A DNA stretch of 64,000 nucleotides from assembly GCA_034008185.1 (NCBI GenBank), contig CM067085.1, forward strand, positions 58,696,602 to 58,760,601, in the 5' to 3' direction. Each line of letters opens with the position of its first letter. Position 1 is the stretch's first letter. Shown piece after piece: positions 48,421-61,696 of the stretch. Under the pieces are notes generated by a model. The model was given only the letters and a program-made list of their open reading frames with translations. It was not told the DNA's origin and made no database searches. The stretch comes from Gorsachius magnificus. Taxonomy: Eukaryota > Chordata > Aves > Pelecaniformes > Ardeidae. A program made the translations under genes and the position numbers.

Positions 48421-49374
48421 AAAGAATCAACAGGATTTAAAAATGCTGGGTTTGGCTTCTGTAATTCTCAATTAAGCTTTCATCATTCCTAGCTAAAATG
48501 GCAGGGTGACTGTTTCAGAGTTTTTGTCGAAAGTATTTTTCAGGAGTCTAGGTTAAGTATGTGTTGATAACTAGTGAAAACAAAGTTTAAAGCAGCCTAA
48601 ATGAAGTCCTTTGCCCTGATTTCAGTGACATCTGGTCACAATGCATTACCTCTCAGAATTTCTTGGGGAGAAAAAAAAAGTGGTCTAGTATTTCTGATGA
48701 TTAAAAAAAGTCAAGTCTTCTATTATCATCAAAGAAGAAAAATACAGAGCAATTTTTCTGACTGTCTCTTGAATCTCTTGGTTCCTTGTTATGAATGATG
48801 AGGGAACAGTGGCATGCAGATTTCTCTCTCTTTGCAGACGTTAGGAATTGAGTGCTGCTCACAGTGATTATTCCATACCATTTACGTCATTCTCAGGTCC
48901 CACGCTACCCAATACAACCTCATTAACCACCACCCGTCCCTTCCCATGCTTTGATATAATACGCAGATGCCGTTCCCTTAATCTATGGACCATCCCTATA
49001 AAATATCTGTAAAATGTCCACTGAGTTCATTTAGTCCATGTCTTTGGGCTCCGTCTCTTATGGTGGTGACTCAGGACGGGAGAGGTGCTGTGTTGTGTGG
49101 AGTTACTGGGCACCAAAGCCAGCTCAGGTCAGGTCACTGCTGCACTTGCACTGCTTCTTGTAAGGCTCGTCCTCTGTTGGTTCAGGTTGTTCCTGCTACA
49201 GTAATTCCCATAATATGCAACTCAGATACCAGGTTACAACAATTTAAAGGTAGTTCCATTACAGTCTCCACCCCGGTCACTTTGGGCCAGATTATAGGAT
49301 TTAACTTTGCAATGAACTCCTCCCCTTGCCCCTGCTCTGAGTGGAGCCTTGGTTCTATGAGCCACAGTCTCTCC

Positions 49375-49590
49375 GGGGGTATACCTGCTGCGGCATAGCC
49401 TTATCCATAGCTGCAGTTGCTTTGAGGTGCTTCAGCATGACCTCATGCACAGCCACTGATGCTTCAGGGTGTACCTGTTGCAGCGTGGACTTATCTACAG
49501 CTGCACATGCTTCAAGGTGTACCTTCTCCAGCATGGACTTATCCTTGGTTGGTGCCCTGCTCCTGTGTGGACTCATCCACGGTCACAGTC
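49375..49590 (-). repeat. Tandem repeat of ~48 bases inside the ERV leader
   Basis: Four to five diverged copies share blocks such as TGTACCT, CAGCATGGACTTATC and ATGCTTCA. On the - strand the units stay in one open frame (49355-49576) and give 16-residue repeats such as DKSTLQQVHPEASVAV. One copy is two residues short. Confidence 0.75.
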
Positions 49591-49916
49591 CCTTCAACTC
49601 GAGTTCACACAGGAGTGCCAGCCTGCCCAGTACAGCAGCACAGAAACAGCAGCAATGCCCTGGCCATCTGCCAGCCCAGACACAGGGCCACTGCTGTTAT
49701 CAAATGTTCCCAGGCACAGCAGAAAGAGATAAGCAGTACAGCAAGCAGCAAAAGCAAAAAGCAGCCACTAATGAGCACTAGATCTAATATACAGTAAGGC
49801 AACAGGCCCCATGGCAAGCACAGGAGCCTGCCGATCAATAGCTGAACAGCAATAACAGCTATAAATTCGAGCTAGCACATTCCAATCAAACCTGCTCTTA
49901 TCTCGAACCCTTCAAG

Positions 49917-49934
49917 CCCCACATTGAGCACCAA
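49917..49934 (-). other. Retroviral primer-binding site, tRNA-Lys type
   Basis: The - strand reads TTGGTGCTCAATGTGGGG directly inside the LTR edge. The plus strand, CCCCACATTGAGCACCA, differs from the 3' end of tRNA-Lys at three places, all transitions of the kind expected from CpG and cytosine decay. Confidence 0.8.
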
Positions 49935-49941
49935 AAAGGAC

Positions 49942-50529
49942 TGTGGTGGTTTAACCCTAGATGGCAACTAAGCCCCCCAGAGCCACTAGCTCACTCCTCC
50001 CTAGAGACATGGGGGAGAGAATCAGAAAGGTAAAAGTGAGAAAACTAATGGGCTGAGATAAAGACAGTTTAACAGGTAAAGCAAAAGCCACTCAGGCAAA
50101 GAAAGCAAAGCAAGAAATTCATTTACTACTTCCCATGGGCAGGCAGGTGTTCAGCCATCTCCAGGAAAGCTCCATCATGCGTAATGGTTACTTAGGAAGA
50201 CAAACGCCATCACTTTGAACGTCCCCCCCTTTCCTTCTTCCACCAGCTTTACATGCTGAGCATGATGCCATATGGTGTGGAATATCCCTTTGGTCAGTTG
50301 GTGTCAGCTGTCCCAGCCATGTCCCCTCCCAACTGCTTGTGCACCCCCAGCCTCCTCGCTGGTGGGGTGGAATGAGAAGCAGAAAAGGCTTTGGCTCTGT
50401 GTAAGCCCTGCTGAGCAGTAACTAAAACATCAGTATGTTATCCACATTATTCTCAGCACAAATCCAAAACACAGCCCCATGCTAGCTTCTATGAAGAAAT
50501 TTAACTCTATCCCAGCCAAAACCAGCACA
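49942..50529 (-). mobile_element. Retroviral LTR, 588 bp
   Basis: It begins TGTGGTGGTTT and ends AAACCAGCACA on the plus strand, giving the inverted TG...CA termini of an LTR. It lies immediately beside the lysine primer-binding site, so in - strand sense it is the 5' LTR. The partner LTR is missing, and with it the target-site duplication. Confidence 0.85.
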
Positions 50530-53500
50530 GAAACCAATGGATGCTGAGACTCAGCTTTCTGATGGCTTTGTGAGGAAAACAAAAAATGAGAGATTTGAGG
50601 TTCTTTTAATTATAGGTGTTGTGCATTTAAAAAAAAAAAAGTGCATGAGCTCTTTTGACAAGTATTATTGAGAACCTCTTTTTCTGCTTAAGAGCCTGTG
50701 GTTTGAGAGGAGGAGAACAGCACAGAGTGGAATGGGCATGGTGTGAACATCCCTGTTCCATGTGGGTGAAGATCCTGCTGGAGCAGAAACTGTTAAATAT
50801 ATCTCCAAAGACAATCTCCCATCTTGAGTGCTGGCATGAGACACGTTTCGGAGTGGAAAGGAGAAATTGTGGGGAGCACTGAAATCCCCTCTTCCCCTCG
50901 TGCTTTATGCCTCAGAAGCCTGTGAGGATGGAGCACTGCTGTTGGATTGTTGGCTGGGTTTGAGTGTGATCTGTGTAATCCTTGGGACACTCAAGAAATG
51001 GTGCCAGGAGCTTCCAGCACAGCGTTCAGGGAGCTAGAAAGGTGGTGTTCACGGGGTGGGTTGTGTGTTGTGTTGTTAGTCATCGTGATGCACAGACATG
51101 GAAGTGACAAGTTCTGCGCTGCTGACTTGTTGAACGTCTATAGACCAACAGTGCACTGGGGTTTTTTGAGTTTATTTCCCCTTAAGAATGAGGGAAATAA
51201 TTTTTTTTTTTTCTACTTGCATAGAAAGACTGTCTAGAATGGTAAAGAGAAATGCAGTAGACTTTTTAACTGCAGGTAACCTTGCAGATTAAAGATAGCC
51301 ACTGCATATGCACAGAAGTCACATATAAAGAAATGTTGGCTTTATAATTTCTGGTTAAGTACAGTTGATGTGAATTTAGCTATTTGAGAAAATGAACCGG
51401 TTTTGGTTAGTTGTTTAAAAACAGGGTATTTCCTCTCTGTGAAGTTCATATGATAATTCTCAGTTTGCTTAAGAAAACTGCTGGATGGATGATACATCCA
51501 AGTTATTACAGGAATTACAGATAATTTAAAAAAGAAGTTCCTAGAGATCACTTATAACTAATTTCTGTGAGTTTTCTCTGAAGTCCCTAGTTAGTCTTTC
51601 AATATAGAGGTCTGCTTAATGTAATTTGTTTAATGTTTACTACAATACTCTTTTCCTTTAAAAGAAAACTTTCAGAACAGATTTTAGAACAGTGTATTAG
51701 GTTACAAATCAATATTTTTTTTGACTAGTCTTTAAATTCTGAAACTAATCAAGCATTATGATTCTTTTAATGTGTGGATGCATTTTTGAGTTGGTTTTTC
51801 ATGGGTAACAGCCTTCTGGCAATTACAGTGACTTGAGGCAGTGAAGCTTCTTGTCTACTTAAAATCCACGGGGCTTCTGTAAATGATGAGGAATGCCTGA
51901 TGTGGTATCGCTATTTTTTGTAGAGGCTGGACAGTTTAAGGCTGGGGATATTTGTATCTTAGGCTAAACAAACAATGTAATGAAATTTTAAAGAGGTTTT
52001 GTTAAGATTTCTGCATGCTAACTTGCAATTAAATTTCTAAGTTGCTTTTAAGGCTAGAAAAAAGGAAGTACTTTTATGGTTAAGAGTATTTAGAGCTAAG
52101 GCTTAAGTAGCCATCTTAGACTGCTGAACTAGCAGACTGTGTACTTGGCAGTTAGTGTGGGCACGGTGCACCTTCTGCTTTTATTCTTCATTATTTTCTA
52201 CAGAAGTGCATGTGCTTTAACAGACAGATTTGCTCCCCAAAGCTTTTTTCTCTCTAAGTATTGTTTGTAGGAGGTATTGCCCACTACAGTTAAATATTTA
52301 TTGCCCAGAATAGCTGCACTGTGGTATTTGCAAATTGTCTGGCTGCAGACCTGGAATGAAGCATGAAATGCCCAGCTGGTTTTTCAAAGTTCCTTTTCTC
52401 CATAGTTTTTCGTTTTGAAATCTAGGCTTTGGAATTATAACTGTAAAACATCCAATTTCATCACAGTGCATAAACAGGGGAGAGGTGTGATTTAAAGTTC
52501 CTCAGACTTTCCTCTCTCCTCTTTTTATTTTTTTTTCCTCAGTCTTTTCCTAATTTCCTGGTGGTGGGGTTTCATGGGAGGACCTCTCCAGTAGCCCTTC
52601 CTTTTCAGCTGTATTCACACCTCAGTGTTTTCTCATTTGCAGAAGTATGAAACACGGTGTGTGAAGCTACTTACTCCGTACTGTCTCTGTTGAAGTTAGA
52701 ACAGAGTCTTTGCAGCAAATAATTGATTTTAAGTTTACCACCCCAACCCCCCCCCAATTCAGAAGATTTTGTGTCTCATGGTCTTTTAGATACAAAATAT
52801 ATTGTTAGTTCTGGTATCAAGTTCAAAAGGGGAAATATGAAACCCCAATTCTAGAGCTGAGTTCCTGTTTTTCTGACTTGACAGTTTGAGCTCAGACTTT
52901 ATTATTGCTAGTTTTTGTTAGTTTTGGAAGCAGGCAAATGCTCTTTGATAGCTAAGAAAATGGGTCAATCTGGGCATAATGTTTATCTATCTTTCTTCTA
53001 AGTTATGCTGAAAACATCCCCCAAACTAGTCATGTTATGCTTTTCCTGGCAAAGAAGAGTAGAAAGTCAGAATTTTTAAGGCTGGCACAACATAATATAG
53101 AGGAAAAGTTACTATGAATAATTCATGCATAAGGTGCCTAATAAAGTAGTGCAAATATAGCACTCAGCAACTTGGGACTTCTCTAAAATATCAAATATTT
53201 TTCTTAAAGGTTTCAGGTTAGTGATTCTCCTCCTGCATTTTCTTTTCCCTTGATGTCCAAAAAAGCCACTTAGTCCCATAAAAAACATACCGTTGTTATT
53301 TAGTCATTGAGAAGTGAAGATGTAATAAAAACTTGACATAATGTGTGATGGATATACATGTTGCTTTGCTACCACTGGCCTCCCTCTATTCTTCCCTTTG
53401 TCATTTTCTTTATTCTCTCTTTTAAGGCATAAGTGTCAAAATTAAGTTGTCTGGGTCAGGGGATATTACTGCAAATCTGGCAAAGACTTTGGTATATGTG

Positions 53501-56500
53501 ATTTTTAAGCACATAAATGTTTCTGGACCACTGCTTACATACATGAAATATACCGGGTCACATATTGCCACCTATAGTGTATATGTAGCGTTAAACAATT
53601 GTAATTGATACCTGATAAGTCTGATTAGTCTTGATTAAATTGTACATCTATTATGAAGGTTTTGTAATGGCTTTTCCATTATCCTCTGATGTTTTGATTG
53701 TAAATGTACAGTTGAAGTATAAAAGTTAAGAACTTAACTACGTGGAAATTCCCTATATGTGACCACTAGTTCCTGTAAACTCCAGTAAATAAGGCTACGA
53801 CTTGCTTGCGAAGGGTTTTTCTCTGATTTTTTGGGTGGTTTGAACAAAGAACAGCAGCGATACTGCATTCAGAAAGCCTGTCTACACAACTTCAGGATTT
53901 CTCGGAGGTCATGATCTTGTGAGAGGGTGACTCAGTAACTCAGCGTGGCTGCAGCTGGGAGCGGGAGAGGGTAAGAAGGTATTTTTTGAAGCAGTATGCT
54001 TGGTAATTGCCTGTTGAACTTTTTGAGAGCGACTTAAGCACGACAACTCCTTAATTTCTAGTCCTTTTTAATGTTGGCTTCAGTCCTTTTGTAGCGTAAT
54101 CCTGTGAATCATTTACTTAGAAATGCTCATTGAAGGTTGAAAGAATGTGTAGAAAATTCTGATGACACTTCAGTGGTATTGACACACGTGACCCCTCTGT
54201 CCTGGAGGTCCCGAGATCAGCGGTGGTGGTGTCCAGTATGTAAAGTAAGAGATGTTACAGCCAGCACTGGGAAAGTAGATACTGCAGAAGATACTTGGGG
54301 TGAGTCATATATGTTTGAGTCAGTGCTGAAAGCAATTGAACAACAGTGTCCCTGCTTAGCTATTTTTAATATTTGCTTACTCACATTTACTGTACTAAGC
54401 TCTTTACAGGAAAGGTAGTTAAAAGCTCTAGTAAGATCTTAAAGCTACTCTTCATGGCAACAGCTTATATTGATTTGGAGTGATGTCTTCAGTCCTGCCT
54501 TTCCCAAGATTTTTAGGTCTTAGCATAATTCTTGTTCTGCTTGATGCTTCCAAAAGTACTGCAATCCAGTATTCACAGTATCAAATCTAGACCTACACGG
54601 ATAAATTGGCACTGAGGCTGGACCTTACAACCAGGTCAGCAGTGGCGCAGCTGAAGTGGCGTGGAGGGACGGTGGTGGGTAGCTTGGTAGTATCTAGAGG
54701 TGCTTTTCTACCTCACCAGGTGGAAGTCTGTTATGTAAGGGACATGATTTAATATATTAAGAAAATATTCCTAAGTTTTAGCCACAGGGAATATACAAGT
54801 CACAGGTTTTCTGTTGTAAACCTCTGCTTGCAATTTACATAATCCTTAGAGAGCTGCCCTTCCCAGGACAGCAGCGTGTTCTGCTCGTGGAGCTCTGATG
54901 ACCAGTAAGGTGCAGCCTTGACTCCCTTCTTCACAGATACAGATATTCTTTTCTTTACAGATGTTGACAGCTGTATTTGCAGGAGGAAGAAGTTTAGGAG
55001 GTTGCTTGGGGTGCGCATATGTGCCATGGAGTTCAGCGGTGGCTTCCTGTTTGCTGCTGAGTGAGGATTTGGGTTTGGGCCAGAGGAGGTGCAAGAGTGT
55101 GGCTTGTGGATTCGCTGTTACGTAGGCCTGCCCTTGCCTCTCCCCCACCCTCCCCATCACTCGGCAAGGTGTTGCAGCAATGACTGTAGCCACGGGTAGG
55201 GGTGTATGCTGGATGGAAGTTGCTTTCTTTTTCTTGCTGCTGAAAAAATTTCCCAGTGCACGGCAAAGTTCCTTGAGCTTCGTGTTTGCACCACAGCTGG
55301 GGAGGGAGGTTGAGTTCTTCAGATCAGAGTCTTTGGGGGTGTGTGGGTAAACTGGGCCTGCTCAGGCTGTTGAAGCAGAGATAACTTTTGTTATCAGCCT
55401 CTTGGGAAGAAAGGCTGACCTGTGGCATGAACAGTTAGTATCTTGGGACTCATCAGCTGGGGGGAGCAAAGCAAGGCATGGTGGTTTGTCAGCGTTGAGT
55501 CGTAGCAGCAGCGTAATGGTCCTGCATCCAAAGCTGCTGTTGTGAGAGGGGCATCAGGAGAGAGGAAGGGAGAACTGCAGCTGAGTGATGTCTGATGCTA
55601 CGTGCTTCTAGAGAACTGAAGTAAACTTATACCTGGACTGAAAAGTGAATTGGCCATAAACTTTTATGAAATTGCTCTTGGCCAAAACTGGAAATTGAGA
55701 AACAGTGAGCTACTGTAATTTCTTATAATATAAAAACACTAGTGGGAATAAAGATAGCCTCCTGAAAATGTAAAAGTTTATATTCCTCCCATAATTTTTG
55801 ACTTTAAACAAGACCTTATGATTTTGCTTTGAAGAATACCACTTGGTATTCTGAAATACAGTGTATTTTACTCAGACTTTTTTTTTCAGCTTTCATGCAT
55901 TGTATAAGACTCATAGGAGGAAGATTTTATCGTTAAAAGGGAAGACCACCAAGTTACTGAGCAGCAACTGCAGAAATAGGAGAAGCAAATGTTCTCTAAA
56001 AAGAGAAATCAGTGAACTGTAAACAAACATGAGATGATTCAGCCCTATCAGAATTTTGTAGAAGGGTTAATTTGGATTGGTAAACCGGAAGAGGCGTGAG
56101 ACTTTCTAGGCAGAAAAGTACTTCAACTGACAGGTTGAAATGGTCATATGGGGTAGAATCCTGTGCATTGCCACACCTCTGTGTCAAATGCTAGGTGTAA
56201 TAGAGTCTGGGTATGACTGAGTGTAAAGGCCAGCTTTAGTCATTCTGGGACCAAGCCATCATCGATGGGATAATTGTGCATTTGCAGTACAAACTCCCAA
56301 ATCCATAACCCAAACAGGACTCCCTAAGAAAAGAAAAAGTTCCACTGCTCACCATTATACACTAAAGCCACTGATGTGTCTTAACCACCTTTTAACCACT
56401 GTTGGCACAACTCTCAGGGGTAAACATGCAGAAGTTACTCCTATTTAGCTGGCTAGTTAAAAATAGTGTATGTGTTTGTCCAAGAGATTGAATGAATTGA

Positions 56501-58464
56501 GTGTAAATATTTAGTTTTCTTGCCAGGGTGATCCTGTGATATAGCTCATAGTTGACAAAAGACTCTCACCCACAGTTCTCTTAATTGTAACAAGTACATG
56601 TCAAGCCATAGCATTCACAATTAATTTGGATAGTGGAAATTCAGTAGCGACAGCAGAGCATGTGCTGAAAATAATTGTTAGACCTTCGGTTGGTTGAAAA
56701 AAATCCGTAATTACTGACACGGTGTCTCGAAACACTGTACTGCTTTGTTCAGATTATCAGTTCAGGTATGTGCAAGCTGGGGAAATGCTTATGTCTGTGT
56801 TAATAGGAGATGGTGGAGGAGTGGACTGGATTTAGAGGTTCCTTTTCAGCCCCGTGTTCCTGCAGGACAAGCTGCTTGTGGCAAAGTCTGCCTGTGCTTG
56901 AACACTAAATTGTCAGTTACTTTAGTTATCTCAGGAGATAAAACTGATAGTAGGAGAATATCAGTGTGTCCCTCTCTTTTGGGCAAAACCGAGCTATTAG
57001 ATAAGACTGTAACTGCAGGAGTTGGCAGCCTGACCTTCATAACATCACGGCTATCCCATATTCTGAAGTCCTGTAGGAGAACCAGTATGAAACCATGGAC
57101 GATGTGTGCTGTCTTAGTATCCAGAGGACATCTGAGATGTGGCTGACACCACGTTTGCAATTAAAAGGAGCATTTGATGACTCTGTGTGTGTGCACATGC
57201 ATAAGTGAAAAAGCAGCAAGCGGTGTCTGTAGGGTTGGACACAGGAGGCCAGAAGAGCTGAGGAGGAGCATCCAACCCTGTAATTGGACAGTCAGTGACA
57301 TTCAGACTCTGCTTTTTGGTCACCAAAGGGAGGCACAAGGATCCTCCTTATTTGGCAGAGCTCGAGTAGCCTACTCAGACAACTTTCTAAATAGCTTCAT
57401 TTGGCTTTCACTGATTGGCTTCCTTTGTTTCAAGCGGCTTCTGTCAATTTACTTGTATTTGATGACTTTTAGGAAGAAAAGAGCCTGCAGGTGTGAAAAA
57501 TGATTTTTTTTTTCCCCAGTTTCAGCTCTTTGTCATAATTGGGATCAGGAAAAAAGGATTTAGGGTGAGATCTGTAGCATGTAATTTCTTTATCACCCTT
57601 ACAGGTGATATTTAGGGATTACCTCCTCTTTTTTAAAGTAAGGTAGGCAATATAAAGGTTCATGAAAGCCTGAGAATATAAAAATAATTGCAAACAAACT
57701 GAAGTGTATCCCAGGGGAGAGTCCGCTCATCCAGCTTTTGAATCTCCAGTCTAAAAAGACAAGCTTAGATGCAGATGTCTGAGATCTCTTCTCAGTCAAA
57801 GGAAAGACTTGGAAACCTCATCCAACCTACTTCAGATTTCTGTTTCAGGGTAGGATAAAACGCATCTTGGACTTATTTGTCTGGATTGGCAATGAGAGGA
57901 GCATACAGTATCTAGCTCAAAGGCAGACATCTGCATTTAGCCAGATGTATGGGAAACAGGGCAACGTGCAAGTATTGCCAGGGTCCTCTCTCATCTCTGG
58001 CTAGGAGACCTGTTTTGAACACAGCTTCTTTCTTAACAAACCAGTTACCTGAGACCGTGGTGAGTTAAGGTCAGCACAAACTCATTTTTCATCTGTCACC
58101 CATATTGCTTGTTTGTGGGAGAAGCAGTGTAATTGTGCTTGGCTTCTTGAAGAGAAAAGATGAGTGCCTACCCCATGGCTTTTCAGGTAGAGACTAAAAA
58201 TAAACCAGTTTCAAGTTTTGTCACTGTGATCCTTTTTCTTTAAAGGTCATTCTGTACACCATTCTCTGTACTCTTCTGTTTTCCACACACTTGCAGCCAC
58301 CCCTGGCTGGCCTTTGGGATGCGTGAAACAAAGCATGAGAAGTCCTTGGTGGTAATGCTGCAGCAGGTAGCACAGCAGTCCTTGCAGGGACCTTGTGGAT
58401 GAGCTGACTTGCTGCCTGCCCCAGAAGCTCTGGCCTCGGTGAAGTAGTGAGGAGAGCAGAAAAT

Positions 58465-58492
58465 AAGTCCATAAAATGGACTTAATGGACTT
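58465..58492. repeat. Short inverted plus direct repeat
   Basis: AAGTCCAT (58465-58472) pairs with ATGGACTT (58476-58483), and ATGGACTT is repeated directly at 58485-58492. Confidence 0.85.
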
Positions 58493-61400
58493 AGAAGAGG
58501 GACTTCAGTATTGTGTCTCATTTTGCTTCAGACATGCTCATTAGCTAGTTGCAGTTCCTTCCTCTAACAGGGGTAAATGTGTTTATAGCTAACCATTAAT
58601 ACATGTGTACTCTTTATTACTGACTAATAAAAAGTGTGTTTATCCCAACAGATGGGCAATAAAGAACAGTATTTCCCACTTGTCTTAAAAATGATGTCTC
58701 GATGTCAGTAAATCTGTCTCATCTCCAGTCATACACATACTTTGAAAAATACGCACAGGTATGAGTGTGCCAATGGATACATGCTGCACTGTTGAGAAGT
58801 AGTTGCTTCCATTAAAAGTTAAAAAATACAATTAGCTTCAAATAGCAAGGTCAGAACTTGACTTTGGTTTTCCTTTCTGAGGACTGATCTTCCTTCTAAT
58901 CTCTGTCATGCTGGTGGGAGCTAGTAGGAAATGCCATTTAAATGCATTTAATGGAGCAGTGCAGTGTGAGAAAGCAGTCGTTGGGCAGCTGACGTGTCGC
59001 TGCCTTGGCCCCGGCTGCCACCTCCTGAACGCCCATCGCTGGTGCAGGCCCTTGAGTGCGGTTCAGTGAGATTTCGCTTGAGCCAAAGCAAAACCCACCA
59101 AAGGGTGGGTAACTGAGCCAAATAGGTCTTGTTAGTTTGTTGCAGGATGCACGGATAATAAAATACAGTGCCTGAAAAATTACATTAGGACTCATTAGCT
59201 AAAATGACAGTGAACTATCTGCAGAGACCATTGCTGTTCTGAAGCCCACACACTCATGTGTATGCTGTCCTCTATATCCAGCCTTTGCCTCTTAGAAGAG
59301 GTCTAAAAGCAAATGCAACATCTGACCTGCTTTGCTGTCCTTGCAGTTTGGTGAGCAGATCCTCTGTGAGCGTGCAGCTCTCTTGTCTCAGCATATGGGT
59401 CCTGTCCTCAGGTGTCACTTGTGGAGGCAGGGGTGGGACTGTCAGAGGCCTCTTCCTTGGGTTAGCTGGTTTTTAATGTGAAGTGCTAAGCTAGTTACTC
59501 TCCTCCAGCTTTTCTAAACTTCGAACATGTTTTCAATACTCAACCAGAGTAGTCCGATAACTTTCCATGGGAACTTTTGGGTTGGAAAACTCCATATTGT
59601 TCACTTTGTGTTGAACATGTCTCTTGTGCACCTGCATGGCTAAATCTATTTTTTTTTTTCTTTTTGGTCATACTGTTTATTGGAATGTTAACTAACCTGA
59701 ATGGTTTCGGTTTTTAAGTAATAGCTTCTCCTTGCTACGTCTACCACCACTGGAACATTTACCCTCAATTTGTTGACTGCTTTAGCGCTAGTGAGCACAG
59801 TAATACAAGTAATACACCTCTTATTTGCAGACATGGTGACTGCTGTTCCCTGTAGTGAGAAGAATGAAGCAGTGTCTGAAAAAGCAAAAGCTTCTTCAAA
59901 ATATGGTAGTTCGTAGGTATAGTAAGACAAAGTTGAAATGTTACCTTGACTAACTCTCCTTCATTAGTTTCCCAGCAAATAGGTTTTATTGGAGATCAGT
60001 GTATTTGATTTTCAAAGCTCTGGGTGGCATTGGTGTACTTACTGTAGAGCTCATCTCTTCCTGTAAATTGGTCTCAGATGGCTGTGGCTTTTGGTGGCAA
60101 CACTTGCTAACTCTTTTGCAAGAGAACATCTGCATATAAATTATCTCACAAGCAACAAAAAATGATCTGTCAATATGAAGGAGCAGTCTCCCCATAGACT
60201 GAGATCTTGGTGGCTCGTTGTCCAGGATGCTCTGGTAACCTGCGAAGCATGTGACAGTGTGCAGTGGCATGGGGTGGCCAGTGGGATTGGGCAGGGAAAG
60301 CTGGAGTTGCTGCGCTTACAGTTATGGAGAGGAATGCTACATGTGGCACAAATCTATTTTCAAACATAGGTGGTGGTTTGCACAATGTGGCAGAAATCAT
60401 AATGCAGTTTGTATCTGGCAGAGGAAGAGGCAATGCTGCTTTTTGGACCAGCGCTTCTGATTTTCTAGACCTGGAAGCACAGTCAGGAGTTGAGCTTTTT
60501 TGGTTTTTTCTCCAGTAGTAGGGCTTCACGCTGTGGCAAAAGACCTGCTGGAGGCCCCTTGAGTTGTTCTCAGTGAAGGAACACCATGTGAGTGCTAGCA
60601 GTTAGTTGGTATTGCTGTATTCTTCCCTTATGCAGATACTGGGAGAAAGGAGGGGGAAAGAAAAACTGAAGCTAATCTCTGTTTCTTCCTATTGCCGAGT
60701 TTCACTCTGCTGGGTGGCAGGTTTTCCAGGAATTGGATTCTGCCTGAAGAACAGAGGTGCCACCTAGAAGTTCTTCGTTGTTGATGATGCGTGTTTTTTC
60801 TTTCTTGGTTTCGGTAATTGTGTTGGTTACAGCATAGCCACACGCTGACCTGTGCAGTTAGGTTGAGCTAACTGAAAGAAAGGTGTGCTGCTTCTAGAGG
60901 AGCTTGCTGAGGTCAGGTGAGGACAGGAGGAGGAAGAGGTTGGTAACTTTTGTTTGGTAGCTGTATCTAAGGCTCTACCTCAAAGTTGTTTGTTGAATAG
61001 AATTAACCTGGAGCCCTGTTGGTAGGACCAGAAGTGATCTATGCTCAGATCTGGAATCCCATTGAAATTTTTCTTGTTGTTGTTCTGTTTATGTGATGGC
61101 CTTTACAGTTGTTTTTGCATTGTGACTTATGGGACCACACAGCTACAATTAGCACCTCCTCTGCTACTGGAGCACCTGCTGCTCTACAGAGATTTCTGCA
61201 CTTCAAATCTCAGCTTTCTTCTGTGTTGCGTCAGAACTATATATATAGTGCTTAACAGAAAGGCCTTTAGTTGAGACACTATCTTTAACCCCGAGACTGT
61301 TTTTGTACCATCTGGCCATACCTTCTCCAACCAGAATTGCAGGCAGTGTTCTAGTATTGGGGCTACCGGCATTACAACAGGGTGATTTTAACTTAATAAA

Positions 61401-61672
61401 AGATGAGCAGAGAACACAGACAGGGGTAAGAGACTTGGAAGATCAAATTGCTCTTGGTGTTGATAGCAAATCCCAAGTTTGCTATGAAATTGTGTGGTTT
61501 TGCAACTGTATTATAGAAAGAATGTTTGTTGGCTAGGGGATGTCTTTGTTGGTGGTTTGCTCTGAACAGAAAGGCAAAGATAACTGGTAAAGTTTTGTTT
61601 GCTTTTGTTTATGACTTGTTTTAAATGGTGAGCCCTTAAGAGTGAACTTTAACAATATCTTTTCACCACATT

Positions 61673-61696
61673 AAAAAAAAAAAAAAAAAAAAAAAA
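61673..61696. repeat. A24 homopolymer
   Basis: A run of 24 A, the longest in the window. No upstream element body or flanking duplication was recognised. Confidence 0.9.

Larger units (their letters stand above)
48890..50529 (-). mobile_element. Class II (lysine-primed) endogenous retrovirus fragment
   Basis: An old - strand provirus remnant: one LTR (49942-50529), then a primer-binding site (49917-49934) and about 1 kb of leader/internal sequence running to lower coordinates, where it is cut off near 48.9 kb (boundary approximate). No gag, pol or env domain can be recognised, so it is coding-dead. The internal part includes a tandem array of about 48 bases per unit. It is antisense to the presumed JAK1 transcript, as is usual for intronic ERVs. 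The sequence style is familiar from neoavian genomes, from memory. Confidence 0.8.

Noticed and set aside
49341..49797. Open frames of 112-146 codons on the + strand near 49.5 kb
   Set aside because: They lie in ERV leader sequence on the strand opposite to the provirus and reflect its tandem repeat.
58161..58200. An ATG-GCT-TTT start considered as the JAK1 first coding exon
   Set aside because: The following codons do not match the JAK1 N-terminus and run to a stop. No other candidate was seen in 38-64 kb.
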